A stretch of 39,788 nucleotides of DNA. Source: Lentzea waywayandensis. GTDB taxonomy: Bacteria > Actinomycetota > Actinomycetes > Mycobacteriales > Pseudonocardiaceae. Positions 1 through 8,803 of the stretch are shown here, piece after piece. The stretch is taken from contig NZ_FOYL01000027.1 of the NCBI RefSeq assembly GCF_900115955.1, forward strand, positions 1-39,788, given 5' to 3'. The notes beneath the pieces are model-generated. The model was not told the DNA's origin, did no database searches, and worked only from the letters and a program-made list of their open reading frames with translations. A program made the position numbers and the translations under genes. Position 1 is the stretch's first letter; each line of letters opens with the position of its first letter.

Positions 1-585
1 GCCAAGTCCGGCCAGTTCTGCATCTGGCGATTCCCCGGACACCGCCACTGGTGGCTGGCGAACCCGTTCTCGCTGTCGGCCGAGCCTGACGGCCGCACGC
101 TGCGGCTGACCGCCAAGGCCGTCGGCAAGGGCAGCGCGGGCCTGCGCACCCTGCGGCACGGGACGCGCGTGTTCGTCGAAGGTCCGTACGGGGCGTTCAC
201 CTCACTGCACCGAACCCGGCCGGGCGTGCTGCTGATCGCGGGCGGCGTCGGTGTCACCCCCATCCGAGCTCTGCTGCAGGAGCACGTCCCCGGCGACTTC
301 GTCGTGCTCTACCGGGTGCGTGACGAGCGCGAGGCCGTGCTGCTGAACGAGTTGCGCCAACTCGTCGCGGCCCGCCGCGGCCGGCTGCACCTGCTCACCG
401 GCCGGACCGGCCAGGGAGCCCGGCCGTTCGAACCGGGGGCCCTGCACCAGCTGGTGCCTGACATCGTGGCTCGCGACGTGTACGTCTGCGGTCCGCCCGC
501 CATGACGGCGGCCGTGCTGAACGGACTGCGCCGGCTGAACGTGCCGAACGGTCAGGTCCACGCGGAGAAGTTCGGCTTGGCCTGA
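1..585 (+). CDS. FAD/NAD(P)-binding ferredoxin-reductase-type oxidoreductase, C-terminal part (5' end outside window)
   Basis: The frame is open from base 1 and ends at a TGA at 583-585, leaving about 194 residues of a longer protein. Residues 21-26 read NPFSLS, matching the R-x-[YF]-[ST] flavin-binding position of the ferredoxin reductase fold. GPYGAFT (about 62-68) closes the FAD-binding barrel, GGVGVTPIRALL (about 81-92) is the NAD(P)-binding glycine loop, and VCGPPAMT (about 162-169) is the conserved C-terminal nucleotide-binding motif. The family moves electrons between NAD(P)H and FAD. In actinomycetes this C-terminal module is often fused behind a ferric-reductase-like transmembrane domain or a heme or iron-sulfur domain, which would lie left of the window, so the substrate cannot be told. 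No downstream gene is co-directional and close, so it is probably the last gene of its unit. Confidence 0.85.
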   Translation, partial: AKSGQFCIWRFPGHRHWWLANPFSLSAEPDGRTLRLTAKAVGKGSAGLRTLRHGTRVFVEGPYGAFTSLHRTRPGVLLIAGGVGVTPIRALLQEHVPGDFVVLYRVRDEREAVLLNELRQLVAARRGRLHLLTGRTGQGARPFEPGALHQLVPDIVARDVYVCGPPAMTAAVLNGLRRLNVPNGQVHAEKFGLA

Positions 586-811
586 CCATTCCGCATCGTT
601 GTGCGACGGTGAGCGAGCCGGCGCGACAACGATGGCACGCAGGAGCACCCGGAACCCGCCGATGCGGTCCGCGGATCACCTTTCACGCGTCGGCCACAGC
701 AGGTTCCTCGCATCTGCTGTCAGCTGGAAACCGCCGCGCCAGCTCAAATCAACACGCGCTCCCCCGAGGTGCTGCTGCAGACGAGCCGGGCCGATCGATC
801 GCGGTCCGCGC

Positions 812-1636
812 TCAGCACTGAACTATGAGAACTGGACAGGCAGCGTGATAGAGAGCTGTCCTGGTGATCAGGGCGGCGCCCTGGTGTCCGCGTTCGAGCA
901 CCACGAGGTCGCTGTGCAGCGCCGCGAACGATTCGTGAGGCTGACGGCGGTCGAGGATGAAGTCGGCACTGAGATCGGGTGCGGCGTCGCGCAGGTACGC
1001 AGCGGCGCTGCTCACCACGCTGTCGTTGACGAGGTTCCCCTGTCCCGGTAACAGGGGGCGCAGGTGCACCACGCGTAGCTGTGCCCCTCGGACTCGGCAT
1101 AGCGTGATCGCGCTGTCCAGAACGGCCACCTCGTGGCCCCGCCCGACCACCGCCGTGACCCATCCGTATTCGCCGCGAATGGCTTCCGGACGGCCCTGAA
1201 CCAGCACCGTTGCAGATCGCGTCCTCGTGATCGCAGCCTGTATCAGTCTCCTTTTGAGACCGGCCGAGTCGCTGGTGTGCCCGCTGCCAGCGAGCACGAG
1301 AATGTCCTGCTCCGCTCCCGAGGTGGTCATGGTTCGGACCGGGTTGGTTCCGCCCAGCCGGAAGTGCGCGGTGAGCGTCGGCAGGCGCCGCAACACCCGG
1401 TGCAGAGTCTCGTCGCCGGCTAATGGGCCTGATCGTGCGGACATGTCGTAAACCTGCAGGTCCGTACACGTCGCCACGGCGTGACGCGCCGCCCACTCGA
1501 AGGCGTGGTAGCCAGCGGACGAGCCGTCAACCCCCACGACTACGGAACCTCGCAGCCGCGACGCGTCGACCTTCGCGACGGAGCGCTTTCGCCGTGGTAC
1601 CTGGGTCACCGGTGCCTTGATCGTAGATTTGGCCAC
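812..1636 (-). CDS. Two-domain universal stress protein (UspA family)
   Basis: About 274 residues in two tandem Usp-like alpha/beta domains. The first begins at SVVVGVDGSSAGYHAFEWA, the typical beta1 strand with the nucleotide-contacting Asp. The second begins at WVTAVVGRGHEVAVLDSAI and ends with CPVLIVQC, the usual last strand. The ATP-binding G-x2-G-x9-G-[ST] signature is poor in both halves: the first has AGSGHTSDSAGLKRR and the second ERGHQGAALITRTA, where the Gly-Ser/Thr after the loop is missing. It may therefore bind nucleotide weakly or not at all. Such proteins act in the cytoplasm during starvation, hypoxia or redox stress. I chose the GTG at 1636 because GAGG lies 7-10 nt upstream; the frame extends to another GTG at 1660 without a good ribosome site. 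The decayed hydrolase at 1966 is divergent from it. Confidence 0.83.
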   Translation of the reverse strand: MAKSTIKAPVTQVPRRKRSVAKVDASRLRGSVVVGVDGSSAGYHAFEWAARHAVATCTDLQVYDMSARSGPLAGDETLHRVLRRLPTLTAHFRLGGTNPVRTMTTSGAEQDILVLAGSGHTSDSAGLKRRLIQAAITRTRSATVLVQGRPEAIRGEYGWVTAVVGRGHEVAVLDSAITLCRVRGAQLRVVHLRPLLPGQGNLVNDSVVSSAAAYLRDAAPDLSADFILDRRQPHESFAALHSDLVVLERGHQGAALITRTALYHAACPVLIVQC

Positions 1637-1965
1637 ACGACCACCTCGCTCCGCCACCACGTCTCAACTGACGCAGTCTGCTCCATTCGGCGCACGATCG
1701 CCATGCCGCTGACACTCGGGTGCGCCTTTGTCCCTCGCACGCTGGAAGGGCTGGCGTTATCTCATAGGTCAGCAGCGCTGAGCCGGTGGCAGCACATACC
1801 CGCGCTGATGGTTGATGTCGCACAATTCCGCCCCAACGTGCGCAGTTCGACGCCCCGGACGGTCGTTACGCCATCGGAGCCGAACCTGACCGGTGCATCA
1901 CACGTGTATCCGCACACGGGGAACCTCGAACAGTACGCAGTCGCGCGGCAAGTGAGGAGTCTGCG
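1637..1965. other. Intergenic region between divergent genes
   Basis: No coding frame with family-like content is visible. It should contain the promoter of the universal stress protein (leftward) and that of the decayed hydrolase (rightward). I see no clear paired -35/-10 boxes. The AGGAG at about 1954-1958 belongs to the GTG at 1966. Confidence 0.4.
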
Positions 1966-2667
1966 GTGGATCAACTCAAGGCAGCAGCAGGCCCTCAGGC
2001 TCCGCTTCACCGTGTGACGGACTGGCTGCACATCCCGGTCTGGCATGAAGCCAAGGCGTTGGTGCAACAGGCGGAGATCAAGACCGATCCACTGTGGACC
2101 GCGCCGCCCCTCGCCGCGCGCAAGCTACCACTGCTCCTGATCGGCGGGCTGTGCCGCATCGTGCAGCTGCTGGCGCATCTGCACGATCTGATGCACAGGT
2201 TGAACTTCCGCTGCCAGCCCGCTCCTATTCAGCTTGGCCTTGATTGCGGTGAAGTGATCGTGCAGCGTAGCGAGGACGTACTCGAGCGCCGTGTGAACAC
2301 CACTGGGCAAGCCCGCGATCATCGGGCACAGCCGAGGCCGACAGATCAGCCGGGTACTCGCCCTGGTTCGGGGACTGATCACCCCGGGAAATCCGCTGAC
2401 CCAGCAGCTCGGCGTCAACCCGTGGCTGTTCGCACAGCTGCCCGTGATCGCGATGGCCGGCTCGCTCGGCATGCCAGGTCTGATGCGCACATCGTGCGCA
2501 TGGGGTTCCCCAGGCAGGTCCCGTTCGCCAGCGCCTGCTCACGCAGCGACAGAATCGTCGACTGGCGGAGCTGCGGTGACCTCGTCCCCGAAAGCCTCAC
2601 AGCACTCGTCGACGAGCTGACGGGAATGCTGCGACAGCCACACGATCAGGAGCTCACCGCGAGTTGA
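1966..2667 (+). pseudogene. Alpha/beta hydrolase (lipase/esterase type), decayed by compensating frameshifts and C-terminal truncation
   Basis: A GTG at 1966 with AGGAG upstream opens a 233-codon frame. Its first 105 or so codons read like an actinomycete alpha/beta hydrolase (LPLLLIGGL, then LGLDCGEVIVQRSEDVLER). From about 2297 to 2490 the homologous reading continues one frame over: GKPAIIGHSRGR carries the nucleophile elbow G-x-S-x-G, with the Ser codon at 2330-2332, followed by GLITPGNPLTQQLGVNPW and GSLGMPGLMRTSCAW. Near 2500 the similarity returns to the first frame as SRSDRIVDWRSC, the acid-residue region. The uninterrupted frame thus translates a scrambled middle without a nucleophile elbow. 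The usual catalytic His segment after the acid region is absent. Two frameshifts plus truncation argue for a pseudogene; sequencing error could explain the shifts but not the missing His. Family assignment is from remembered motif order, not a search. Confidence 0.65.
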
Positions 2668-3036
2668 TCAGATCGACGGATCTCGTCAATAAGACTTTTC
2701 GGATTCTAGATCTTGCCGCCACTCCATTCGAACACCAATGAGCATTGGCCGGAACACGCGGCCACGAGCGCTGCCTAGGGATCAAATCGGAAGTGACGCG
2801 CAGTCACCCGGTTATCGACTGATGCACACCAGGCATTCGGGTTCCCGCGAGCCCACCACTAGCATTCCATTCTGCCGCTCACCTCCTACTGTGGGCGATT
2901 TCCAATCATGCCGGGAGACAAAACCGGTCCAATAGTGCACAACTCAGAGGGAAATAGGGCGACAGGTGCCTGCGGCACATCCGGGTTGTTGATCGTTTTC
3001 GTGTAACCGAAGTATCCCCAATGAAAGGATCTTCGG
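2668..3036. other. Leader/intergenic region upstream of the M23 peptidase
   Basis: No convincing coding frame. The last 100 nt are less GC-rich and should hold the promoter and 5' leader of the secreted peptidase. I looked for a c-di-AMP (ydaO) riboswitch, which often precedes cell-wall hydrolases in actinomycetes, and could not match its conserved blocks. AAAGGA at 3023-3028 is the ribosome site of the next gene. Confidence 0.35.
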
Positions 3037-3717
3037 TTGATCAGCGACGTTGTGAAGAGATGGGCGACCGCAGCCACCACTGCCGCAGTGGTGCTGGCAT
3101 CAGCGCATGCGGCCCATGCCGGCGACTACCAGCCTCAGGTCGATGTCGGCAAAGCGATGACCAGACTCATACGGGAACAGGTAGCACAGACCCAAGCCTA
3201 CGTACGGGTTGCGACTGCGCGCTACCAAGTCTTGATTCTTGAGAGCAGACGCGCGGCACAGGCCGAAGCGGAACGCCAGGCCGCCGAGCAGGCACGTCAG
3301 GCCGCTGCCGCGGCAGAGGAGGCCAAAAAGCCGAAGTACGTGCGTCCCGCCGACGGTGTGTTCACATCCGGCTTCGGCGCCAGGTGGGGCACGACCCATT
3401 TCGGGATCGACATCGCGAACGCGATCGGAACGCCGATCAGATCCGCAGCCGATGGCGTTGTCGTGGAAGCAGGCCCTGCCAGCGGTTTCGGCCTGTGGAT
3501 GCGGGTCCGGCACGCAGACGGCACGATCACCGTTTACGGACACGTCGACCGAATCCTGATCTCGGCCGGACGCGCGGTGAAAGCAGGCGAGCAGATCGCG
3601 ACGATGGGAAATCGCGGCGAGTCGACCGGTCCACATCTGCATTTCGAGGTGTGGCTGGGAGGGTCCCGAAAGATCGACCCGCTTGGCTGGCTGAACGCCA
3701 ACGGCGTCCGAGTCTGA
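3037..3717 (+). CDS. Secreted M23 (LytM-type) zinc peptidase, peptidoglycan endopeptidase
   Basis: 226 residues from a TTG start preceded by AAAGGA. A Sec signal peptide covers residues 1-29 (basic start, Ala-rich core, AHA before Gly). A charged Ala/Glu/Gln-rich helix, probably a coiled coil, spans about 65-100, and the LytM domain about 101-226. Zinc ligands are H121 and D125 in HFGID and H202 in HLHFEVW; H169 (YGHVD) and H200 are the expected catalytic histidines. Every active-site residue is present, so it should be active. The family cuts cross-links or stem peptides in peptidoglycan during growth, division or germination, outside the membrane. Length and layout match stand-alone actinomycete M23 proteins. 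It stands alone: the next coding remnant downstream is a broken transposase. Confidence 0.95.
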   Translation: MISDVVKRWATAATTAAVVLASAHAAHAGDYQPQVDVGKAMTRLIREQVAQTQAYVRVATARYQVLILESRRAAQAEAERQAAEQARQAAAAAEEAKKPKYVRPADGVFTSGFGARWGTTHFGIDIANAIGTPIRSAADGVVVEAGPASGFGLWMRVRHADGTITVYGHVDRILISAGRAVKAGEQIATMGNRGESTGPHLHFEVWLGGSRKIDPLGWLNANGVRV

Positions 3718-3805
3718 AAAGACCTCGTGCGGCCGGATCCACGCCCACAGTCGGTCGATGGAACAGAGCTTTCAGTGACGCAGCGGCGGCATTCCCATCA
3801 CGAGC

Positions 3806-4060
3806 TTGTTCGTCTGCGGTTTATCGTTGAAAGAGGGGCGCAAGCTCCAGCGGATCACCAGGACCGCAAAGGTTCCGGTGAAGTTGAGGCGGGCGATTGT
3901 GGTGCTGATGTCTGGCCAAGGTCAAGCGGTCCGTGACACCACCTTGTCGATGCAGGTCCGCGAGGACTACGCACGGGCCGCGATTCATGCATTCGGTGAA
4001 CGATCCGGCAAGGTTGATACCGGCCATGCAGGAACACCGGGGAGACCGTGCACCGCGTCC
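3806..4060 (+). pseudogene. IS630-type transposase, N-terminal fragment
   Basis: The frame from TTG 3806 reads LSLKEGRKLQRITR, then KLRRAIVVLMSGQGQAVRD, MQVREDYARAAIHAFGERS and finally AGTPGRP. This is the order found in the N-terminal helix-turn-helix of IS630-family transposases of actinomycetes (leader, 'RRA-VV-ASAQG', 'MQVSEDYVR-VIH-FNERG', then a G-x-P-R-x linker). The catalytic DDE part is missing: the frame runs on to 4294 without IS630-like content. No terminal inverted repeats or TA duplication were identified, so the element's edges are unknown. Compare the C-terminal IS630 fragment on the opposite strand near 9813-10080. Confidence 0.62.
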
Positions 4061-4277
4061 TGTCCAGCACCCAAGAGGGTCGCAGGAAAGGCGTTGATCC
4101 CGCCTGAACAGGAGCCTCGGCTCCATGGAACATGTTCCCAGAGTGTGAGTGGAAAGGTGAGTCGCGGCGGGGCGGCCAAGGAGATCACCGTGACCTCACG
4201 GTGTTGCCATTGGTGGCGACTATCTCGGTGCGTCACGAGACGAGCACGGGCAGGAGTGTCATCGAACGCCGTGACAG

Positions 4278-5216
4278 TCACTGTCGTTCGTTGAGCCGAG
4301 TGGCGATCCCGCTCATCTGCGCCTCCGGCATCACGTTGATGAATCCCGCGTGATCTGTCGCCGGATGGCGCAACTCGCTGGGAAAGGTGTCGATCACGAA
4401 CGGACGACCGTGCGGGATCTTGTAGCCGACAGCCACAACGAGACGTGGAATCGCAAAGGTCCGAACAGGACAGACCCCGTTCCCGAGCGGGAAAACCACG
4501 TGCGAGCGGTGCGAGGCACTGTCGACATTGGCCCCGTCCCAGCAACTGGGGAACTCGTAGACGCGCAGCGTCTGGTCGCCGTCGTCACAAAGCGGGTACT
4601 TCGTCGTGAAACGACCGGCGGTGTCGGAGCATCCCCATCTCGCTCGAGTATCAGCTCCAAAGCCGTTGGTGACTGCCTTCGCGTCTCCCGTCATCATCCT
4701 CAGGAACCGCGGCATGGGAACCACCTGTCCGGCAGGGCTTCCTTCGTAGCGAACTTCCACGCTGTCCGGCGGGAGAACCCCGGCAAGATTGCCGTCAGCA
4801 CCGCCGCCCTCCGCGTGCATGTCGTGAGCGGCACCGTCCGTCAGCCTCAGCGCCGGCCAGGAGTAGCTGGACAGGTCACCTCTCTCACACGTGGTGGTGG
4901 AGGCGCTCAACGTGGCGTCGGTCGACATCGCGTCCGTCGACGTGTTGCCGACGTACTCGTGCATGTGGTGCGCAGCGGCCCGAACGCCCGGTGCGGCGAC
5001 CGGGTTGTCCGGGTTGAGGTGACGTCGCTCATTGGTTCCGCAGCGCACCACGACGCTCGGTACGTTCACGGTCTGCTGGGTCGGCTCAAGCGTCGTAGCC
5101 GGCACGTAGTAGCCATCATCCTGAGCTTCGACCAGCATCGTGCCGAACGTGCCCGTGATGAGCGCCGCAAGCACCACGACCAGGACGGTCGTTGAGGATC
5201 TGACGCGTGAGCTCAC
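4278..5216 (-). CDS. Secreted DUF1996 family protein
   Basis: 312 residues with an N-terminal signal peptide or membrane anchor (hydrophobic stretch at about 10-31, VLVVVLAALITGTFG). The conserved DUF1996 blocks are all present: VRCGTNERRHLNPDNPVAAPG, HHMHEYVGN at about 83-91, the paired cysteines around TTCERGDLSSYSWPALR, WGCSDTAGRFTTKYPLC, the FPSCWDGAN block, and a C-terminal HGRPFVIDTFPSE-like segment followed by HAGFINVMPE. The family is common in fungi and actinomycetes, is extracellular and has no established reaction. The conserved His and Cys residues suggest metal binding or disulfides. Frame start is GTG at 5216 with GAGG very close to it, so the exact start is uncertain. It is transcribed away from the small gene at 5628 and the LuxR gene, so co-transcription with them is excluded. 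Confidence 0.92.
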   Translation of the reverse strand: MSSRVRSSTTVLVVVLAALITGTFGTMLVEAQDDGYYVPATTLEPTQQTVNVPSVVVRCGTNERRHLNPDNPVAAPGVRAAAHHMHEYVGNTSTDAMSTDATLSASTTTCERGDLSSYSWPALRLTDGAAHDMHAEGGGADGNLAGVLPPDSVEVRYEGSPAGQVVPMPRFLRMMTGDAKAVTNGFGADTRARWGCSDTAGRFTTKYPLCDDGDQTLRVYEFPSCWDGANVDSASHRSHVVFPLGNGVCPVRTFAIPRLVVAVGYKIPHGRPFVIDTFPSELRHPATDHAGFINVMPEAQMSGIATRLNERQ

Positions 5217-5627
5217 ACCTCAGTATTGGCAGCCAAGGCAATCGTTTGGCTGTCAGCTGCCTGGAATTACCAGCCAATGTGCGCGTTCGGTCCCCGGTGC
5301 CGGTTCCCCGCGGCTCAGGCGTTCTGGGTTGTCGCCGACGGTGACGAGGAGCGGCTCAGCGATGCCATCCCCGATGGGGAAGAGATATCAGGCAGACCGG
5401 TTGTGACGACCTTCCAGTCATACGATCACGGTTCGTCACGGACGCAGCATGAGTGGACAGTCCATCGTGAACACGGTGTTCGTTCCCCAACTCCACGGCC
5501 CACGTCGCGAATGTCCGACGGGCAAACTGCTGACGCCAAAAGGGCAAAGAGGCGTGCCGCCGTCACCGAGTTGTCCCTTCGCTGCGAAGGCGCCGCCCAG
5601 ACTGGGGCGAGCACGGAATGGGGATCG
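5217..5627. other. Intergenic region upstream of DUF1996 gene and small ORF
   Basis: No recognisable protein is encoded here on either strand, although frames stay open by chance in this GC-rich sequence. It should contain the leftward promoter of the DUF1996 gene and a rightward promoter for the 70-aa gene. No repeats or clear promoter boxes were seen. Confidence 0.35.
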
Positions 5628-5840
5628 ATGGTGGCGTGGACTGAAGACGTGTTGCGGCAAAGACGGCAGGAGTTGATCGGATCAGGTGCTCTGGACGAAG
5701 CGGACCGCTTGCTCGAGGTCCTCGCGGTCACGGCTTTGACAGCGGAACTGATCGCCGCTCTTGACCGGGGTGACATCGTGGCGGCGTCCTTTCATGCCGG
5801 GAACCTCAGCAGACAGGTTCAGCGCTTGCGCCCGCTCTGA
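5628..5840 (+). CDS. Small hypothetical protein, 70 aa, helical
   Basis: The frame from ATG 5628 (GGGGA about 5 nt upstream) encodes an even, helix-prone sequence beginning MVAWTEDVLRQRRQELIG and ending QVQRLRPL, with no cysteine, signal peptide or membrane segment. Its composition and third-position bias look protein-like, unlike the Arg/Pro-rich upstream extension of the same frame to 5226. An ATG at 5511 is possible but has no ribosome site. The family is not recognised. The sequence resembles small helical proteins that often lie beside LAL or XRE regulators, but this is only an impression. Confidence 0.5.
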   Translation: MVAWTEDVLRQRRQELIGSGALDEADRLLEVLAVTALTAELIAALDRGDIVAASFHAGNLSRQVQRLRPL

Positions 5841-6032
5841 CTCCACGCGGACCAGGATGGCGGCCGAGGTACGCCCTGACGATGCACGGACGTGGTCGGC
5901 GGGCAGCGGCACGGCCGGAGCCCGCCGCGTCGCGTGAGTCGGCATGTTCACCGACACTGTCGGGCACTCTGATCTCTGTGCATGACTCAAGGCCTCACGT
6001 AGCCAAGGGTCTGCTGCACCATCAGATGACGG

Positions 6033-6046
6033 TTTGTCATGACAAA
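6033..6046. promoter_or_regulatory. Perfect 14-bp palindrome just upstream of the LuxR-LAL gene
   Basis: TTTGTCATGACAAA reads the same on both strands and ends 20 bp before the ATG at 6067. A perfect 14-bp palindrome of 10 A/T bases and 4 G/C bases is unexpected in DNA this GC-rich, and its place fits an operator for a dimeric regulator. No Shine-Dalgarno sequence precedes the ATG, and TAGACT at 6053-6058 sits at a distance that could serve as a -10 box for a leaderless message. Autoregulation by the encoded LuxR protein is an inference. Confidence 0.42.
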
Positions 6047-6066
6047 TACGTTTAGACTCTTCAGTC

Positions 6067-8769
6067 ATGGAACTGGTTGGACGCGAACAGGATGTGCAGC
6101 GTGTACTCGCGTTCGTCGACAGCGCCGCGGCCCAGGGCGGCGCACTGCTGTTGTCCGGGGAGGCGGGCATCGGCAAGACCGCGCTGCTGGAGGTCGCTGC
6201 TGCACATGGCAGGCAGCAGGGCTTCCTTGTCCTGCATGCCACTGGATCCCAGTTCGAGGCGAGCCTGAGCTTCGCCGGTTTGCATCAAGTACTGCATCCT
6301 CTGCTGAATCACCTTCACGTCCTGCCTCCAACTCAAGTCCGGGCGTTGCGGGCAGCGGTTGGGCTCAGTGACGAGCGCGCGGAAGAACCGATCGTCATCG
6401 GACATGCTGCGTTGTCGTTGCTCGTGGACGCCTCAGAGTCCAGACCAGTACTGGTCGTCGTCGATGATCTGTCCTGGTTGGACAGACCGAGCGCCAGCGT
6501 CCTCGGCTTTGTGGCCCGGCGGATCTCCGGGAGCCGAGTTGTCTTCCTCGCCGCGACGCGCAGCGACGAGGTCGGCTTCTTCGATCAAGAGGAGTTGCCC
6601 GCCCACAATCTTCTACCGCTCGATGACGATGCGGCCGAAACCCTTCTGCAACAGCGCTTTCCCGCTATGGCAAAGTCCGTGCGCGGGCGGCTGCTGGGCG
6701 AAGCCCGCGGCAATCCTCTCGCTCTGCTGGAACTTCCAGTCGCTTTGACGGGCGAGCAGCGCGCAGCAGAGGCAGATCTGCCGGACGTACTGCCCATCAC
6801 AAACAGACTTCAACGAGTTTTCGCACATCGAGTGCAGCAACTACCTCATGCCACGCGACGGTTACTGCTCGTAGCAGCACTCGATCGCACAGGCAACCCG
6901 ACCAGGGTTCTAAGCTCGCCCAGTTTGGATCACCTCGCTCCTGCAGAACGAGCAGGACTTGTGCGCGTAGAACGGGGAAGGCTGTCATTCCGTCATCCGC
7001 TCACCCGCGCAGCAGTCGTGGACATCTCGACCTCAGAGGAACGGCGACAAGCGCACAACACGCTCGCCAGCCAACTCGTTGACCGTCCCGAACTGCGAGC
7101 ATGGCACCTTGCCGAAGCCGCCACCGGCCCCGACGAAGAGGTTGCCCAACTGCTGGAATGGGCTGCACGCCAAAGCCTCGACCGCGGTGACTCGACCGGG
7201 GCGGTAGCCGGCTTGATTCGCGCCGCCGACCTCGGCGACAACGGCCCTGATCGCGCGAGACGACTCGCCATGGCTGCCTATCTCGGCGCAAACGTAGCCG
7301 GGCACCTTCGTGACGTGCCGAGGCTGTTGGCCGCAGCTCGCGTCGCCGACCCGACTGCCGCTGGATCCATGGAGCTCACCATCGCGGCCGCCCACCTGCT
7401 CCTCAACGGTGACGGCGATGTCGACACAGCACATCGGTTGCTGAGCAGTGCTATCGAAATCCTGCCCCGTCCCTACGATGCAACCGATCCCACCGTAGTC
7501 GAGGCCCTGCACACGCTGCTGCGACTGTGCTTCTTCGGCGGCCGCTCACAGCTTTGGACACCATTCGACATCGCACTCACCCATGTGGAGCCCACTGTCC
7601 CGTTGCTGCTGGCACTGCTGCGGGACACGTTCCGTGACCCCGCCCGAACCGCTCTGTCCGCCCTGGACCGCCTCGACGCCGCGATCGTTGATCTTGCGGT
7701 CGAGACCGATCAGGTCCACATCATCCGCGTCGCGATGGCGGCCGCTTACCTCGACCGCCTTGGCGGTTGCCGTGAAGCCTTGCGCCATGTCGTGCAGGAT
7801 GGACGCTCGGGCGGCGCGGTCACGGCAGCCATCGAAGCCTTGTTCCTGTTGGCCAACCACGCATATCTGACTGGCGAATGGGATGAGGCTTGGCAACTCA
7901 GCCATGAGGGCTTGGAGCTCTGCCGTGTGAACGACTATCGCCTTCTGACGTGGCCTGGGTTGTACATCCAGGCGATGATCGCGGCAAGCCGTGGCTCGGA
8001 AAGCGCTCATTCCCTGGCGGACCAGATGGAGCGCTGGGCAGCGCCGCGTCGTGTCGGCGCAGTACAGGCGTACGTCGCCCATGTCAGGACGATGGTCGCG
8101 CTCGCTGCGGGTGATTTTCCGTCTGCGCTTCACCACGTCTGCCTTGTGAGTCCACCCGGAACTCTCGCCCCGCACGTGCCTTTTGCGTTGCGGACCGTGC
8201 TGGACCTCACGGAAGCTGCTGCTCGCGACGGCCAGATCGAACTGGCAGCGAGCCACGCAAGATGCGCTCAGAACGCCGGGCTACCTGGCCTGTCCCCGCG
8301 GCTGGCCATGATCACCGCCGGAGCTGCTGCCATGGCACAAGGCGAGCCCGTCTTGTTCGAGCAGGCCCTGGCGACGGAAGGTTCTGCCCGGTGGCCATTT
8401 GACCGAGCCCGCATCCAGTTCGCGTACGGAGAACGCCTCCTCCGCGCCAATGCTTTGACTGAGGCACGACTCCACCTGTCATCCGCATTGGACACCTTCA
8501 TCCGGCTCCGTGCCGAACCGTGGGTCGCAAGAGTGCGCCACACACTGAGCACCGACTCGGATCGGGCAGCCTCGTTGTCGCCACAGCAAAGAGAGATCGC
8601 TGAGCTCGCCGCCAGCGGACTGAGCAACAAGGAGATCGCGGCACGGCTGTTCCTGTCCCCGCGGACCGTCAGCACGCACCTGTACCAGATCTTTCCCAAG
8701 CTGGGTGTGACCTCAAGAGCTGCGCTACGCGACGCGCTCTCGGTAAAACTGGAAGACCATCCGAGCTAG
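6067..8769 (+). CDS. LAL-type LuxR family transcriptional regulator (AAA/STAND ATPase plus LuxR HTH)
   Basis: 900 residues, the usual size for LAL regulators. The start ELVGREQDVQRV is the standard opening of the ATPase module. Walker A is GEAGIGKTALL at about 32-42, Walker B is PVLVVVDDLSWLD at about 127-139, and a sensor-type ATR follows at about 162. The middle 350-780 is a helical TPR-like region that probably senses a ligand or partner. The C-terminal LuxR helix-turn-helix spans about 837-893 (LSPQQREIAELAASGLSNKEIA, then SPRTVSTHLYQIFPKLGV). LAL proteins are ATP-dependent activators, often of secondary metabolism or sugar use. The target is unknown, since no biosynthetic cluster lies beside it. 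It is monocistronic, with a palindrome upstream and a stem-loop downstream. All key motifs are intact, unlike most of its neighbours. Confidence 0.95.
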   Translation: MELVGREQDVQRVLAFVDSAAAQGGALLLSGEAGIGKTALLEVAAAHGRQQGFLVLHATGSQFEASLSFAGLHQVLHPLLNHLHVLPPTQVRALRAAVGLSDERAEEPIVIGHAALSLLVDASESRPVLVVVDDLSWLDRPSASVLGFVARRISGSRVVFLAATRSDEVGFFDQEELPAHNLLPLDDDAAETLLQQRFPAMAKSVRGRLLGEARGNPLALLELPVALTGEQRAAEADLPDVLPITNRLQRVFAHRVQQLPHATRRLLLVAALDRTGNPTRVLSSPSLDHLAPAERAGLVRVERGRLSFRHPLTRAAVVDISTSEERRQAHNTLASQLVDRPELRAWHLAEAATGPDEEVAQLLEWAARQSLDRGDSTGAVAGLIRAADLGDNGPDRARRLAMAAYLGANVAGHLRDVPRLLAAARVADPTAAGSMELTIAAAHLLLNGDGDVDTAHRLLSSAIEILPRPYDATDPTVVEALHTLLRLCFFGGRSQLWTPFDIALTHVEPTVPLLLALLRDTFRDPARTALSALDRLDAAIVDLAVETDQVHIIRVAMAAAYLDRLGGCREALRHVVQDGRSGGAVTAAIEALFLLANHAYLTGEWDEAWQLSHEGLELCRVNDYRLLTWPGLYIQAMIAASRGSESAHSLADQMERWAAPRRVGAVQAYVAHVRTMVALAAGDFPSALHHVCLVSPPGTLAPHVPFALRTVLDLTEAAARDGQIELAASHARCAQNAGLPGLSPRLAMITAGAAAMAQGEPVLFEQALATEGSARWPFDRARIQFAYGERLLRANALTEARLHLSSALDTFIRLRAEPWVARVRHTLSTDSDRAASLSPQQREIAELAASGLSNKEIAARLFLSPRTVSTHLYQIFPKLGVTSRAALRDALSVKLEDHPS

Positions 8770-8777
8770 GTCCTGAA

Positions 8778-8803
8778 CACCGGAATGAACCGCACATCCG
8801 GTG
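8778..8803 (+). terminator. Possible stem-loop terminator after the LuxR-LAL gene
   Basis: CACCGGA at 8778-8784 and TCCGGTG at 8797-8803 form a perfect 7-bp GC-rich stem with a 12-nt loop, starting 9 nt after the stop codon. There is no U-tract after it, which is common for actinomycete hairpins. No folding energy was computed. Confidence 0.33.

Noticed and set aside
599..1051. Plus-strand 150-codon frame opposite the universal stress protein
   Set aside because: It overlaps the antisense of a clear Usp domain and has no family-like content.
2738..3036. Possible c-di-AMP (ydaO) riboswitch upstream of the M23 peptidase
   Set aside because: The gene type and leader length would fit, but I could not find the conserved sequence blocks or the pseudoknot pairing. 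A covariance-model search would be decisive.
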